This document shows positions 43,950 through 55,254 of a DNA stretch of 64,000 nucleotides, one piece after another (position 1 is the stretch's first letter; each line of letters opens with the position of its first letter). The stretch is from Arion vulgaris (Eukaryota > Mollusca > Gastropoda > Stylommatophora > Arionidae): the NCBI GenBank assembly GCA_020796225.1, contig CM036758.1:69267274-69331273 (forward strand). Reading direction: 5' to 3'. The translations under genes were made by a program, and so were the position numbers. The notes beneath the pieces were generated by a model. It had not been told where the DNA came from. It ran no database searches and saw only the letters and a list, made by a program, of their open reading frames with translations.

Positions 43950-44990
43950 TACTTTCAATCCTTAAATACATATTCAATACTGCCCTCTAGCACAATACTA
44001 CTATAATTCCTTGAATACATATTCAACTGCCTCTACACATACACATAAAACTAAATAATACATTCTCTAATACACTACTCTATTAACTAAACATGACACA
44101 ATACTCAATACTCATACAATCCTTGAATACACTCAAAGTACACGCATGACACAATACTACTATAAATCCTTGAATACACTCAAAGTACACGCATGACACA
44201 ATACTACTATCAATTCCTTGAATACACTTAAATTACACACATCCAATACCCTATATAATCCTTAAACATATCAATACCCATCTCACAAACCTATATATAT
44301 GACACATTTTAAATCTCCCTCACATTAAACTGACAAAATCATTAAAACATTTCAATACTGCTCTAACATCTATTATAACCTAAATACATATTCAATTCTG
44401 CCCTCATAGCACAATACTACTATATAATCCTTGAATACACTCAAAGACTACACGCATGACACAATACTACTATATAATCCTTGAATACACTCAAAGACTA
44501 CACGCATGACACAATACTACTATATAATCCTTGAATACACTCAAAGACTACACGCATGACACAATACTACTATATAATCCTTGAATACACTCAAAGACTA
44601 CACGCATGACACAATACTACTATACAATCCTTGAATACACTCAACTACACACATGACACAATACTACTATCCAATCCTTGAATACACTCAACTACACGCA
44701 TGACACAATACTACTATACAATCCTTGAATACACTCAGTCTACACGCATGACACAATACTACTATACATTCCTTGAATACACTCAGTCTACACGCATGAC
44801 ACAATACTACTATACATTCCTTGAATACACTCAAAGTGTACACGCATGACACAATACTACTATACAATCCTTGAATACACTCAGTCTACACGCATGACAC
44901 AATACTACTATACAATCCTTGAATACACTCAAAGTGTACACGCATGACACAATACTACTATCCAATCCTTGAATACACTTAAAACATCAC
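43950..44990. repeat. ~50-bp tandem array, ~20 copies, degenerate 5' half
   Basis: Unit gacacaatactactatataa, tccttgaatacactcaaaga, ctacacgcat. The right half is regular; copies before about 44400 are heavily eroded (gccctctagcac; ttaaacatatc). Confidence 0.9.
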
Positions 44991-44999
44991 ATCCACACA

Positions 45000-45854
45000 C
45001 CGCTATCAATACTTTGAACGCATTCTTCCCACATCTCCAACCTTATATGACCACAGATCATCTCCCTCACATTAAACTAGATAAATCTATTAAAACCTTC
45101 TTTCTAAATTGGTCCAACGTCTATTCCCACTACCTCACAATAATTATATCTAGTGAATAACCTTAAGCCCCCACAACACAATTGGTCACGCTTCAAGAAA
45201 GTGTAATTATCCTCAAGACAATATTGATCTCAAGAATGCACATACACAAAATCGTTCAGGGAAAAAAATACGCCCTTTAACGACAATAAAAAAATAAAAA
45301 CATTCCATATATTACTTACTGGTGTGAAATTTACATCTTAAAACTTACTTCTTTCCATAATCGGTGTTTTCATATGAAGAAAAACATACCGTGTATTGGA
45401 AATTTTGATGTCACGTTTTCCAAGAATATGTAATTTCCATGATAAATTGCTTGGAAATTTTCTCTCCACGTTGACTAATCACATGAAAATGTTTTCAATT
45501 TTTACTGTTTTGAATTTATTTGCTATTTTAAAAATAAAAAGAGGAGATCCGCTTCAGTTCTTTCGAGGCCAAGAATAAAAAAAATAAAAACCACCCTGTA
45601 AATGGTTTCAGTATTTTGCAGTAATTGTAGTAATTGCAGTGTTGAGATGCGACATTTCAGAGTGAACCGAGGTAACTAAAACAGGTGAAAGATGTAATTG
45701 CATAAGAGAAATCACGAAGATGGTACACGATTTAGAGATGGTTCAGTTTCGGATTGATATACCATCGCTCGATACGTGTCGTGTAGTTAATGTTGAACAA
45801 GTGGTTAGTTTGTTGCTATACAAGACGCAGTGTTGTTAGTCTTGGAAGAATGTT
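45000..45854. other. No feature recognised
   Basis: Unique-looking AT-rich sequence. No frame or repeat that I can support. Confidence 0.5.
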
Positions 45855-46815
45855 GCTGTAGTAGGAATATTGTTGTATGAAGAATGTTGCTGTAGGAAGA
45901 ATGTAATATAAGTAGAATGTTGCTGTAGGAAGAATGTAATATAAGTAGAATGTTGCTGTAGAAAGAATGTTGCTGTAGAAAGAATGTAGTATAAGTAGAA
46001 TGTTGCTGTAGGAAGAATGTAGTATAAGTAGAATGTTGCTGTAGGAAGAATGTTGCTGTAGTAGGAATATTGTTGTAGGAAGAATATTGCTGTAGGAAGA
46101 ATGTAGTATAAGTAGAATGTTGCTGTAGGAAGAATGTAGTATAAGTAGAATGTTGCTGTAGGAAGAATGTAGTATAAGTAGAATGTTGCTGTAGGAAGAA
46201 TGTAGTATAAGTAGAATGTTGCTGTAGGAAGAATGTAGTATAAGTAGAATGTTGCTGTAGGAAGAATGTTGCTGTAGGAAGAATGTTGCTGTAGGTAGAA
46301 TGTTGCTAGAAGAATAATAAGTAGAATGTTGCTGTAGGAAGAATGTAGTATAAGTAGAATGTTGCTGTAGGAAGAATGTAATATAAGTAGAATGTTGCTG
46401 TAGGAAGAATGTAATATAAGTAGAATGTTGCTGTATGAAGAATGTAGTATAAGTAGAATGTTGCTGTAGGAAGAATGTAATATAGAGAATGTTGTGAGGA
46501 AGAATGTAATAAGCAGAATTTGTAGGAAGAATGTAATATAAGTAGAATGTTGCTGTAGGAAGAATGTTGCTGTAGGAAGAATGTAATATAAGAAGAATGT
46601 TGCTGTAGTAGGAATATTGTTGTATGAAGAATGTAATATAAGTAGAATGTTGCTGTATGAAGAATGTAATATAAGTAGAATGTTGCTGTAGGAAGAATGT
46701 AATATAAGTAGAATGTTGCTGTAGGAAGAATGTAATATAAGAAATGTTTGTAGAGGAATATTGTTGTATGAAGAATGTTGCTGTAGGAAGAATGTAGTAT
46801 AGAAAGATGTACTAT
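45855..46815. repeat. 33-bp minisatellite, ~28 copies
   Basis: Unit gaatgttgctgtaggaagaa plus tgtagtataagta, mixed with a 15-bp subunit (gttgctgtaggaaga) that sometimes repeats alone. Eroded patches at about 46305, 46485-46520 and 46735-46755. Confidence 0.9.
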
Positions 46816-46944
46816 GAAAGCTGGTGTCAGCAGATATTTGTTGAACGTCGATAGATGATGTAAATCGGAAATGTAGTCTTACGTAGATCGTTCATGTAAG
46901 AAGGAAGAAAGATAATGTAGGTAAACAAATTATTTTTTATTTTT

Positions 46945-47145
46945 TTTCCGATCCAGAAGCACTTGAGCTTTTCAGCACTTCGGCTCGGTGCCATGGACTG
47001 CGTAACCCTTCGGTTCGGTGCCACGAATACCGTAAATCTGGGGAATCTGTGGCTTTTTATGCCATCCCGTGGAATTGAACCCGCACACACAGAGGGATAG
47101 TCACCCGTAGTCCAACGCGCTACGAACACGCTGGGCAGACGGGCA
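46945..47145 (-). mobile_element. SINE-I copy
   Basis: ttttccgatccagaagcact, two 30-bp units, gtaaatctggggaatctgtg, tggaattgaacccgcacaca (box B complement) and ccaacgcgctacgaacacgc (box A complement). Confidence 0.85.
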
Positions 47146-47643
47146 TACAAATAATTAAGTACACGGTTGATGTAAGCAGAAAGAAACATTATGTAGGTAC
47201 ACAAATAATTAAGCAGAGGGTCGATGTAAGTAGAAAATTGTTCTGAGAAATGCATGTATGAAATATAGCGTTGTGCAGTGTAGACATTTGATGTAACTAC
47301 ATCAATGATATAAGTAAATACTGATGTAGAGAGAATGTTAAAATTTAAAGAAAGTTGATCAGGAAAGAAAGTGGAAAGCGGATGATGTTGGAAGACGGTT
47401 GGTACATGACTGGGAAGTTTTTTTCTGAAGAATATTTTTGTAGGAAAAATGTTGCCAAAGGGAAAGTTAGCTTTAACTACATAGTGAAGTATCGTTGTGG
47501 TATACCGACATCCATTCTTTGCATAGATCTACATCAGGCTCAATATGATGGCTTGTTCGTGTAATAGCACATATAGAACTCTACGTCCAAATAGACAAAC
47601 ACAATCGTACCCTGTTGGAAAACCTAGAAAATGCACTTCAATT
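47146..47643. other. No feature recognised
   Basis: No supported coding or repeat signal in this stretch. Confidence 0.45.
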
Positions 47644-47809
47644 CAGTGGTGGCTCGTGATAATTTTTGTTGGTGGGGCCAGACAAATATTTGCAGAAAAA
47701 AATCATGATTTTGAGTTAGGTTATATTTTAATTCATAAAGCAAATACACGTTATCATAATTTTTGGTGGGTCCCTGGCCTCCACTTCCCATAATGACGAG
47801 CCGCCACTG
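47644..47809 (-). mobile_element. hAT-H MITE copy 3
   Basis: 166 bp: cagtggtggctcgt at the left, complement of cagtggcggctcgt at the right. Perfect 8-bp duplication cttcaatt (47636-47643, 47810-47817). Confidence 0.9.
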
Positions 47810-47873
47810 CTTCAATTACTAGAAACAGCTGTGCAGTAATTGTTTGATGTAATATATATATATATCAGTTTAC

Positions 47874-47985
47874 TCAATGAAAATCCTGACATATCCTTTA
47901 CAGGTCGTTGTCCCAAACCACAGTAAAGGAGTCGTCGATTTTTCTATGCACCACTTATACGTTCAGTAGTTTGCCATAGTATTTT
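47874..47985 (-). mobile_element. SINE-B tail half
   Basis: gacatatcctttacaggtcg, accacagtaaaggagtcgtc, cttatacgttcagtagtttg. It is cut at 47985 and joined to LINE sequence; the tRNA-like head is lost. Confidence 0.75.
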
Positions 47986-48340
47986 CTCTTCCCTGCCCCT
48001 TGGGAGGAATGGTCCATGCCCAAGGTCTTCCAGCCCGCTTAGAAGGCCATCTTTCCAGATCTCTCCACTCTCCTCTATTTTTTACATTCCGTCTCCAACT
48101 CTCGTCCCCAGGTGTTCCAGTGTCCTCCCCTACCTCTATTGCTCTGGGTTCCACCGAAGAGCCTGTCTCTGATGCTGTTAAGGTGTCCTCAGTGTTTTCC
48201 TATCCATCGTCACCTTCTGTTCCTTATCTCTTGTTCCACCTGCCGTTGTCCTGTTCTATCCCAGAGTTCCCTGTTTGTATTCCTGTCATACCATCGCAGA
48301 TGAAGTATCCATGCTGGTCATCTACTGGAATTACTGCAAT
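47986..48340 (-). pseudogene. LINE ORF2 C-terminal fragment
   Basis: Minus parallels 49590-49830 in order and spacing: a WNP-like block at about 48135, a GTPGDESWRRNVKN block in place of RGRPRxTWRR, EWRDLERW, and the Trp/Gly-rich end before 48000. Highly mutated. Confidence 0.5.
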
Positions 48341-48344
48341 TTGT

Positions 48345-48845
48345 TGTGTTCCCCTTAGTTGTTCTCAATGTTCCCTTAGTTGTTCTCCATGTTCCCCTTA
48401 GTTGTTCTCTATGTTCCCCTTTGTTCTCCATGTTCCCCTTAGTTGTTCTCTAATGTTCCCTTAGTTGTTCTCCATGTTCCCTTGTTGTTCTCCATGTTCC
48501 CTTAGTTGTTCTCCATGTTCCCCTTAGTTGTTCTCCATGTTCCCTTAGTTGTTCTCCATGTTCCCCTTAGTTGTTCTCCTATGTTCCCTTTTAGTTGTTC
48601 TCCATGTTCCCTTAGTTGTTCTCCATGTTCCCCTTAGTTGTTCTCCATGTTCCCTTAGTTGTTCTCCATGTTCCCTTAGTTGTTCTCCATGTTCCCCTTA
48701 GTTGTTCTCAATGTTCCCATTAGTTGTTCTCCATGTTCCCTTAGTTGTTCTCCATGTTCCCCTTAGTTGTTCTCAATGTTCCCATTAGTTGTTCTCCATG
48801 TTCCCTTAGTTGTTCTCCATGTTCCCCTTAGTTGTTCTCCATGTC
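48345..48845. repeat. 22-bp minisatellite, ~22 copies
   Basis: Unit ccttagttgttctccatgtt plus cc, with ccc or cat variants. It directly abuts the LINE fragment. Confidence 0.95.
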
Positions 48846-49135
48846 CGCGCTCCATATTGAAGGACAGACTTGACCTCTGAGTTAAATATCACTATCTGTT
48901 GCCATAGTATGAACTGCAGTATGTTTTTCGAGTCAAGCTGGCCTCGAATACCGGAATTTCTACGGCATGTGCTCACTAGCGCAAAGTGTTATCAACATCG
49001 TTATCGATGACCGCAAGAGGTCAGATTATATTGAATTTAATTCCGTTGGACAAAATATAATCCGATGTCCCTCGCCATGTTCCAGTCCACCATTAATTTT
49101 TTTTAAATTTCATCTCGATAGAGACATACACATGG

Positions 49136-49388
49136 GGGTGTCCTGTGACTAAGTGGTTAAGCTGTTGCCTTGAGTTTTGAAAGTCGCGGGTTCGAATCCG
49201 GACCGCGCCGTTCTGTTCAAGAGTGCATTTTTTCCAGAGACATCAAGGATTGTTGCAGTAGCTAACGGAGTGTGTGCTTTGTGCAATACTCTGGATATGT
49301 GGCGTGCCATTTCTGCACAGATGGAACAAGATATATGGGTTTAAATCTTGTTCAATGAAGTTAATTCTTCGGCTGCACGCGGTTTTAG
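49136..49388 (+). mobile_element. SINE-D copy, full length
   Basis: Head gtgtcctgtgactaagtggt (box A region), cgcgggttcgaatccggacc (box B), body gtgtgtgctttgtgcaatac and tgaagttaattcttcggctg. Confidence 0.85.
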
Positions 49389-49589
49389 AGGCATACACAT
49401 TACATTTTTATGACAACCTGAACGTCGCTAACATCGCATTACGTCTTTAAACAAATCTACTTCTAGCTAGTGCCCCCGCCTCCTCCGTTGTTGCATTAAA
49501 GATTCCAGTAATTTTGTACTGTGTCACTGTCATTGTGGTCTTTCAATTTCCCGTCTCACGATAACCATTCTTTTTCTTTTTCTTCACCC

Positions 49590-49830
49590 TTTGCCCCTAG
49601 AGAATTTTAGGCCCACGCCAAGGCCTTAAAACCTATCCTATGCAATGCCATCTTTCCCATATCTCTCCACTCTGTCCACATGTTCTTGTATTTCGTCTCC
49701 AACTCCAGTCCCCATGTGGTCCTGTGCCTTCCATTATCTCTACTATCCAAGAGGTTCCATTGAAGGGTCTGTCTGGTGATAATGTCAGGGGGTCTCCTGT
49801 GTGTGTGTCCTATCCGTCGCAACCTTCTGC
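49590..49830 (-). pseudogene. LINE ORF2 C-terminal fragment
   Basis: Minus reads RIGHTHRRPPDIITRQTLQW, then NLLDSRDNGRHRTTWGLELE, WTEWRDMGKMALHRIGFK. This is the pattern IGHTLRxPPDxITRQALxWNP, RGRPRxTWRRxLE, then DRxxWR. The frame is open for 72 codons with several substitutions at conserved sites. Confidence 0.65.
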
Positions 49831-49904
49831 CCCTTATCTATTTTATCCCCTGCAGGTTGTCCCGTTCTATCCCATAGTTCCCTGTTTGTGGTTTTAATAC
49901 ACTC

Positions 49905-50080
49905 TTCTACAACAGAACATCAGGAAAGAAGGCGACAGGAAGACAACGAAAAAGATGGTTAGATGGAATAGCAGAATCCTGTCAAATAGCAAAAATAAAA
50001 GTAACAACCAAGCCACCAGAACAGCGAAAGACAAAAACAGAAAACCGCTACACCGGGCAACAACCAGGTAGCAGTGTGAC
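49905..50080 (+). pseudogene. LINE ORF2 C-terminal scrap
   Basis: Plus reads TSGKKATGRQRKRWLDGIAE then SCQIAKIKVTTKPPE, the basic RGRxRKRWLDGI block of LINE C-termini, ending RATTRQQCD-like. Confidence 0.5.
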
Positions 50081-50434
50081 GATAAAAACATTAAAAAATG
50101 AAAGAACCATATCCTACATTTTTAATCACTATCTCTCTCTTTCTCTCTTGCTTTCTTCTCTCTCCCCTTCTCTCTAAACTAGTGACGTTTAATGCGATGA
50201 ATATTATTTAAGAAATAATATATTCTTGAGAACATTTAAAAGAAAGTATATTTGCAACAGCAGGCATTGAAGGATAAAAACACAATCTCCGGTTATTTTA
50301 TCCTCGCCTAATAAGATCGTTATCAAAGGCAATCGATAATTTATCCAGTTAGATAATAGTTTTATCTCAGGTGTCTCTGTGCCATATTTGATTTCTTTCG
50401 TTACTAACTTTATTTATATCGCTGCCTATTCTAT

Positions 50435-50660
50435 CTTTCTCTCTCTTACTTTCTCTCTCTCTCTCTTTTTCTCTCTCCTTATCTGTTTCTCTCTTTCTTT
50501 CTCTTTCTTGCTTTCTTTCCCTCTCCTTCTCTCTCTCTCTCTCTCTCTGTTTCTTTCTTTCTCTCTCTTTCTCTCTTTACTTTTCTCTCTTATCGTTTTC
50601 TCTCGCTTTATCTGTTTTTCTCTCTCTTTCTCTGTCTTTCTCTCTCTATCTCTCGCAATC
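50435..50660. repeat. CT-rich polypyrimidine tract
   Basis: tctctctctctttctctc runs with rare purines. A weaker stretch lies at about 50125-50180. Confidence 0.95.
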
Positions 50661-50744
50661 GTTCTTAAGCCGTTTTTATCATTCTATTGTGATATATAAA
50701 CAGCCAAACATCAGAACGCGATGTACGTACACAAGCCTTCAGCA

Positions 50745-50830
50745 CCTATAGGAACTCAAGTGCTTATCCTTCGGTAGTGTGTTCGGTTTCAACCAGCGTT
50801 TACTGGGTTCGCTCTCCGTTAGCCTTTTGC
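50745..50830 (+). repeat. Interspersed repeat L, copy 2
   Basis: tgcttatccttcggtagtgt and gttcggtttcaaccagcg match the complement of 43345-43440. Sequence to about 50940 is C-rich and unassigned. Confidence 0.45.
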
Positions 50831-50967
50831 TGTCCCTAGTCAAAACCCACAAGGCAGCAGGATGCTATTTTCTTTCAGGGCTACGACCCGTAGACGACCT
50901 GCCCTCCCGTCTGATGAGCGTCATCTGCCCAGCTCTCTCTTTCTTAATATCTCTCTGTATCTCTCTT

Positions 50968-51352
50968 TCTTAAGTACAACTTAAGTACAACTTAAGTACA
51001 ACTTAAGTACAACATAAGTACAACATAAGTACAACTTAAGTAAAACTTAAGTACAACTTAAGTACAACTTAAATACAACTTAAGTACAACATAAGTACAA
51101 CATAAGTACAACTTAAGTACAACTTAAGTACAACTTACGTACAACTTACGTACAACTTAAGTACAACTTAAGTACAACTTAAGTACAACTTAAGTACAAC
51201 TTAAGTACAACTTAAGTACAACTTAAATACAACTTAAGTACAACATAAGTACAACTTAAGTACAACTTAAGTACAACATAAGTACAACATAAGTACAACT
51301 TAAGTACAACTTAAGTACAACTTAAGTACAACATAAGTACAACATAAGTACA
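50968..51352. repeat. 11-bp minisatellite, ~35 copies
   Basis: Unit cttaagtacaa with ataagtacaa and ttacgtacaa variants. Very regular. Confidence 0.95.
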
Positions 51353-51355
51353 ACC

Positions 51356-51396
51356 ATGAGTCTCTGTGGTGTAGAGGTTAGGTATTGGTCTATCGT
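51356..51396 (+). mobile_element. tRNA-like SINE head remnant between two arrays
   Basis: gagtctctgtggtgtagagg and ttaggtattggtctatcgtg resemble the box A half of SINE-D or SINE-F. Only about 40 bp remain. Confidence 0.45.
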
Positions 51397-51399
51397 GCC

Positions 51400-51975
51400 A
51401 AATGTTATTATGCCCTGCCACACGTTATTATGCCCTGCCACACGTTATTATGCCCTGCCACACGTTATTATGCCCTGCCACACGTTATTATGCCCTGCCA
51501 CACGTTATTATGCCCAGCCAATGTTATTATGCCCTGCCACACGTTATTATGCCCTGCCAAATGTTATTATGCCCAGACAAATGTTATTATGCCCTGCCAC
51601 ACGTTATTATGCCCAGCCAAATGTTATTATGCCCTGCCAAATGTTATTATGCCCTGTCAAATGTTATTATGCCCAGCCAAATGTTATTATGCCCTGCTAA
51701 ATGTTATTATGCCCTGACAAATGTTATTATGCCCAGTAAAATGTTATTATGCCCTGTCAAATGTTATTATGCCCTGTCAAATGTTATTATGCCCAGCCAA
51801 ATGTTATTATTCCCTTTCAAATGTTATTATGCACTGCTAAATGTTATTATGCCCTGCCAAATGTTATTATGCCCTGCCAAATGTTATTATGCCCTGCTAA
51901 ATGTTATTATTCCCTTTCAAATGTTATTATGCACTGCTAAATGTTATTATGCCCGGCCAAATGTTATTATGCCCG
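51400..51975. repeat. 20-bp minisatellite, ~29 copies
   Basis: Unit gttattatgccctgccacac, grading to gttattatgccctgccaaat and then cagc, ctgt and ttcc variants along the array. All units keep gttattatgc or a one-base variant. Confidence 0.95.
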
Positions 51976-51985
51976 CTAAACACTT

Positions 51986-52370
51986 ACAACGCAACGATTA
52001 GAATTAATGTTTTTTTCTCAATTGCTTGATATGACCATAATAATTGCAATTTGGTTTAAAACGGGTCTGCTTTGATTACTTTCTTATAGAAGAATATCTC
52101 GGCGACAGTGCACGAACTCCGTAGCAATGTTGAGAATGTCTGGTGTATATTTTATAGATGGTAAAACATTTGTAGCAATTTTATTTTAATCGTTTTTTTC
52201 CTGTTAGTGACTTTGTAGTCTATTCTTATCTATTTTCAACCGAAAAATTGTTTTTTTAAGTATTCAACTGGGACATGGGAGCAACGTTTTATCATCAGTA
52301 TCCAATAGAACTAGGAACTTGAACTCATCTACACTGAGAACATGAATATACCTACATTCAACACAGGTAA
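51986..52370. other. No feature recognised
   Basis: No supported signal. Confidence 0.5.
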
Positions 52371-52605
52371 TGAAAATCGCATATCCTTTACAGGGCGTAG
52401 TCATCTACTACAGTAAACGAGTCCTCGATTTTCCAGGAACCACTCTTCATTGCTCTGTCATTGCTTTCTGAACGGTGAGGTCTACTTTTACCATTTGTAG
52501 AAATTCGATGGAACTAATTTGCTTCCAAAGATGCCGACCGCGGAGTTTGAACCAGGTATGCTTGGGTTATGATCGAGTTCATTACCTCTTAAGCTAGTGA
52601 CGCAA
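52371..52605 (-). mobile_element. SINE-B copy
   Basis: cgcatatcctttacagggcg, tcattgctttctgaacggtg, gcggagtttgaaccaggtat (box B complement), tacctcttaagctagtgacg. Full length with a small internal deletion (near 52445). Confidence 0.85.
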
Positions 52606-52774
52606 CACAGGAAACGATATGAATACCTTTTGAACATGAACAATAGGCAAGGACCTTACATGCACGCCATATAGATTCCTAAATTAAGAAAATATGCCTA
52701 ATATTTTTTTTCTGGGTATACTAGGGAATCGACCAAAACCGTAAACTATTTAATATACATTACAGCTTAATCCA

Positions 52775-53043
52775 CCCCCGAGTGGTTACCGGGGCCCAAA
52801 TTTGGGGTGTAAAATTCTTTACATTGTGAACAGATACACTGTTACCTACAATGCATGTCGTAAGAGGAGACTAAGGAGGTTTGGCTGAAATCGGATGCAC
52901 ATGTCCTAAACGTGTAGAAGTCTATGCGTTTAGGGACCTACCAAACCAATGTGCAACGTATACACGTTCTTGGCAAAGATCAAACATATCACAAGAGTGA
53001 TTAAATTGGTCGTAAAGAACGAAAGCAAAGAAGAAGAAGAAGA
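52775..53043 (+). mobile_element. SINE-C copy 1
   Basis: Head cccgagtggttaccggggcc, then caaatttggggtgtaaaatt, core atgcatgtcgtaagaggaga and gaaatcggatgcacatgtcc, tail aaagaagaagaagaag. ttaatcca at 52767-52774 and 53044-53051 is an 8-bp target-site duplication. Confidence 0.85.
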
Positions 53044-53284
53044 TTAATCCAGAGTATTGACATTTCGTTAGGGAAATTGATCAAATGTGGATTTTCCGAA
53101 ACCATTCCTTGTGTGTTAGAAGACAACTAACACTACTGCTACAACACGGTGTGTACACATTGATTAGATGTGTCAAATACAATTCAGTGTACGAACGTCA
53201 ATCAATATTTAATCAAGTAAAATACCGTATTTGTCGTGTTCATCATCTGGTGTCTGCTCAGAATAGATGGACTGAGATGGTATG

Positions 53285-53590
53285 ATAGGTTCACAAAATT
53301 AAGGAACTTGTGGAGAGAATACGACAGCTTCAAGTGTACCAAAAAGGTTAAACAAGATGTTGGCGATGCAGAAAACACACTTTGCGAAAATCGGAAGGGA
53401 TTATAGCAAGAAGTCCTTTCCTGGAACCCACAGGGACAGCAAAAGAGAGGGAAGAATAGAAATATTTGGAGACTAGACAGATATCAACAATATAAAGAAG
53501 AGCTGCAGGAGATATCTAGTGATAGGAAGATTTGGCATTAGTTGTTTGAGGGCATATGCCCCAATCGGGGACAAAAAGGCATGAAAGAGA
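53285..53590 (+). pseudogene. LINE ORF2 C-terminal fragment
   Basis: Across shifted frames plus reads HTLRKSEGIIA, then SWNPQGQQKRGR and NTWRLDR-like residues, ending ISSDRKIWH, then GICPNRGQKGMK. This is the order HTLRK, ALSWNPQGxRKRGRPKNTWRR, DRxxWRxL and CP.RG of LINE ends. A GA repeat follows at 53585. Confidence 0.6.
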
Positions 53591-53667
53591 GAGAGAGAGA
53601 GAGAGGAATGGATGTGTTCACAATGGCATGAACTACCTATCCCCGACACGACCAATTTATTAATGAA

Positions 53668-53795
53668 ATAAAAATCGTTGCATATCCTTTACAGGTCGTA
53701 GCCACCACAGTAAACGATTTTATGGGTACCACTTATACGTTCAGTAGTTTGTCATTGCTTTCTGAACGGTGAGGTCTACTTTCACCGTTTATAAA
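53668..53795 (-). mobile_element. SINE-B tail half
   Basis: gcatatcctttacaggtcgt, accacttatacgttcagtag, tcattgctttctgaacggtg. The head is missing. Confidence 0.75.
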
Positions 53796-53997
53796 TTTAT
53801 TAATACCAACAATAAATGTTGAAAATGATCACTCAATCTTTTATAAAATCAATCAATACTTTGTAAAAGCAGACAATCATTGATTTACTTCTTCCTTTCT
53901 CTCTCACACTCTCTATTTCCTCCTCTCTATCCATCCCCTCCCTATTTCCTCCCTTCGAGTTTGAATATATATATACCTACATATGTATAAGTATATG

Positions 53998-54235
53998 AAA
54001 AATCGTGACATATCCTCAAGGACGTAACCATCAACCCCAGTAAACGAGTCGTTGATTTTCTAGGCACTACTTATACGTTCAGTAGTTTGTCATTGCTTTC
54101 TGAAAGGTGAGGTCTATTTTTAACCTTTTGTAAAAATCCCACAGAAACGAATTTGCTTCCAAACTTGCCCACCGTGGGGTTTGAACCAGGTACTCTTCGG
54201 TTCATGATCGAGCTCACTACCGCTTGAATAGTACA
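53998..54235 (-). mobile_element. SINE-B copy
   Basis: gacatatcctcaaggacgta, gattttctaggcactactta, gtggggtttgaaccaggtac (box B complement), gagctcactaccgcttgaat. Full length. Confidence 0.85.
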
Positions 54236-54334
54236 TAGGCTAGAGAATAAGAACAACCAGATCATTGTTACCCCACTCGTTACTACCAATCACCAATAGT
54301 ACCAACCTATTACATATATATATAGTGTCGTATA

Positions 54335-54900
54335 TCAGTAGGGGCTTTGAATAGGACAGCTCTTAGATGGAATTTGTATGGGAAGAGAAGGCCTGGACGT
54401 CCAAATAAAACATGGAGAAGAACTGTGGAGAGATAGTTGAAGGAGTGTGGCCTGACGTTGGAGACGGTTGGTAGAAATGCAGCAGAAAGGCAACAGTGTG
54501 GCCTGACGTTGGAGACGGTTGGTAGAAATGCAGCAGAAAGGCAACAGTGTGGCCTGACGTTGGAGACGGTTGGTAGAAATGCAGCAGAAAGGCAACAGTG
54601 TGGCCTGACGTTGGAGACGGTTGGTAGAAATGCAGCAGAAAGGCAACAGTGTGGCCTGACGTTGGAGACGGTTGGTAGAAATGCAGCAGAAAGGCAACAG
54701 TGTGGCCTGACGTTGGAGACGGTTGGTAGAAATGCAGCAGAAAGGCAACAGTGTGGCCTGACGTTGGAGACGGTTGGTAGAAATGCAGCAGAAAGGCAAC
54801 AGTGTGGCCTGACGTTGGAGACGGTTGGTAGAAAGGCAGCAGAAAGGCAACAGTGTGGAAGCCGTATGTGTCAATCTGGACATGAAGAGGATGCAGTTAG
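54335..54900 (+). pseudogene. LINE-7 ORF2 C-terminus with in-frame expansion
   Basis: Plus reads, with one early shift, NRTALRWNLYGKRRPGRPNK, then TWRRTVER, stop, LKECGLTLETVGRNAAERQQ. The pattern ALRWNPxGKRRxGRPxxTWRRTVExELKExGLT is a classic LINE ORF2 C-terminus. From 54445 a 17-codon piece of it repeats eight times, and the frame then continues CGSRMCQSGHEEDA, probably the remnant of the terminal LCATRHEE segment. Confidence 0.75.
54445..54852 (+). repeat. 51-bp repeat, 8 copies, open on both strands
   Basis: Unit gtgtggcctgacgttggaga, cggttggtagaaatgcagca, gaaaggcaaca. Seven copies are identical, and the last has aaggcagc instead of aatgcagc. It encodes CGLTLETVGRNAAERQQ on plus and stays open on minus as well (54335-54907). 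Confidence 0.98.
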
Positions 54901-54948
54901 AATACATATATATGTGTGTGTGAGTGTATGTTTATGTATACGCACGAG

Positions 54949-55112
54949 CAGTGGTGGGTCGACATTAAGGGCCAGTTGGGCCGGGTCCACCAAAAATAAG
55001 GTGTAACATGTATTTATTATTTGATACATTAATATATATCCTAACCGAAACCATGATTTTTCGAAAATTTCTGTCTGGCCCCACCAACAAAAATGATCAC
55101 GAGCCGCCACTG
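54949..55112 (+). mobile_element. hAT-H MITE copy 4
   Basis: 164 bp, cagtggtgggtcga at the left and the complement of cagtggcggctcgt at the right. Perfect 8-bp duplication cgcacgag (54941-54948, 55113-55120). Confidence 0.9.
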
Positions 55113-55254
55113 CGCACGAGCAAGGGGTTATTAAATTGGTGGAGGTGAGGTGATTGACATTTTAAAATATTAGTTGTCAAAAGAGAGCATTGCCACAATC
55201 AGGGATGATAAACACAGGTACGCGGTAAGCATAACACACAGTTTTTGTTGGTTT

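Noticed and set aside
51356..52001. Open frames of 110-199 codons (CYYALPNVIMP-like) on plus
   Set aside because: Several frames of the same 20-bp array are open at once, which is a composition effect.
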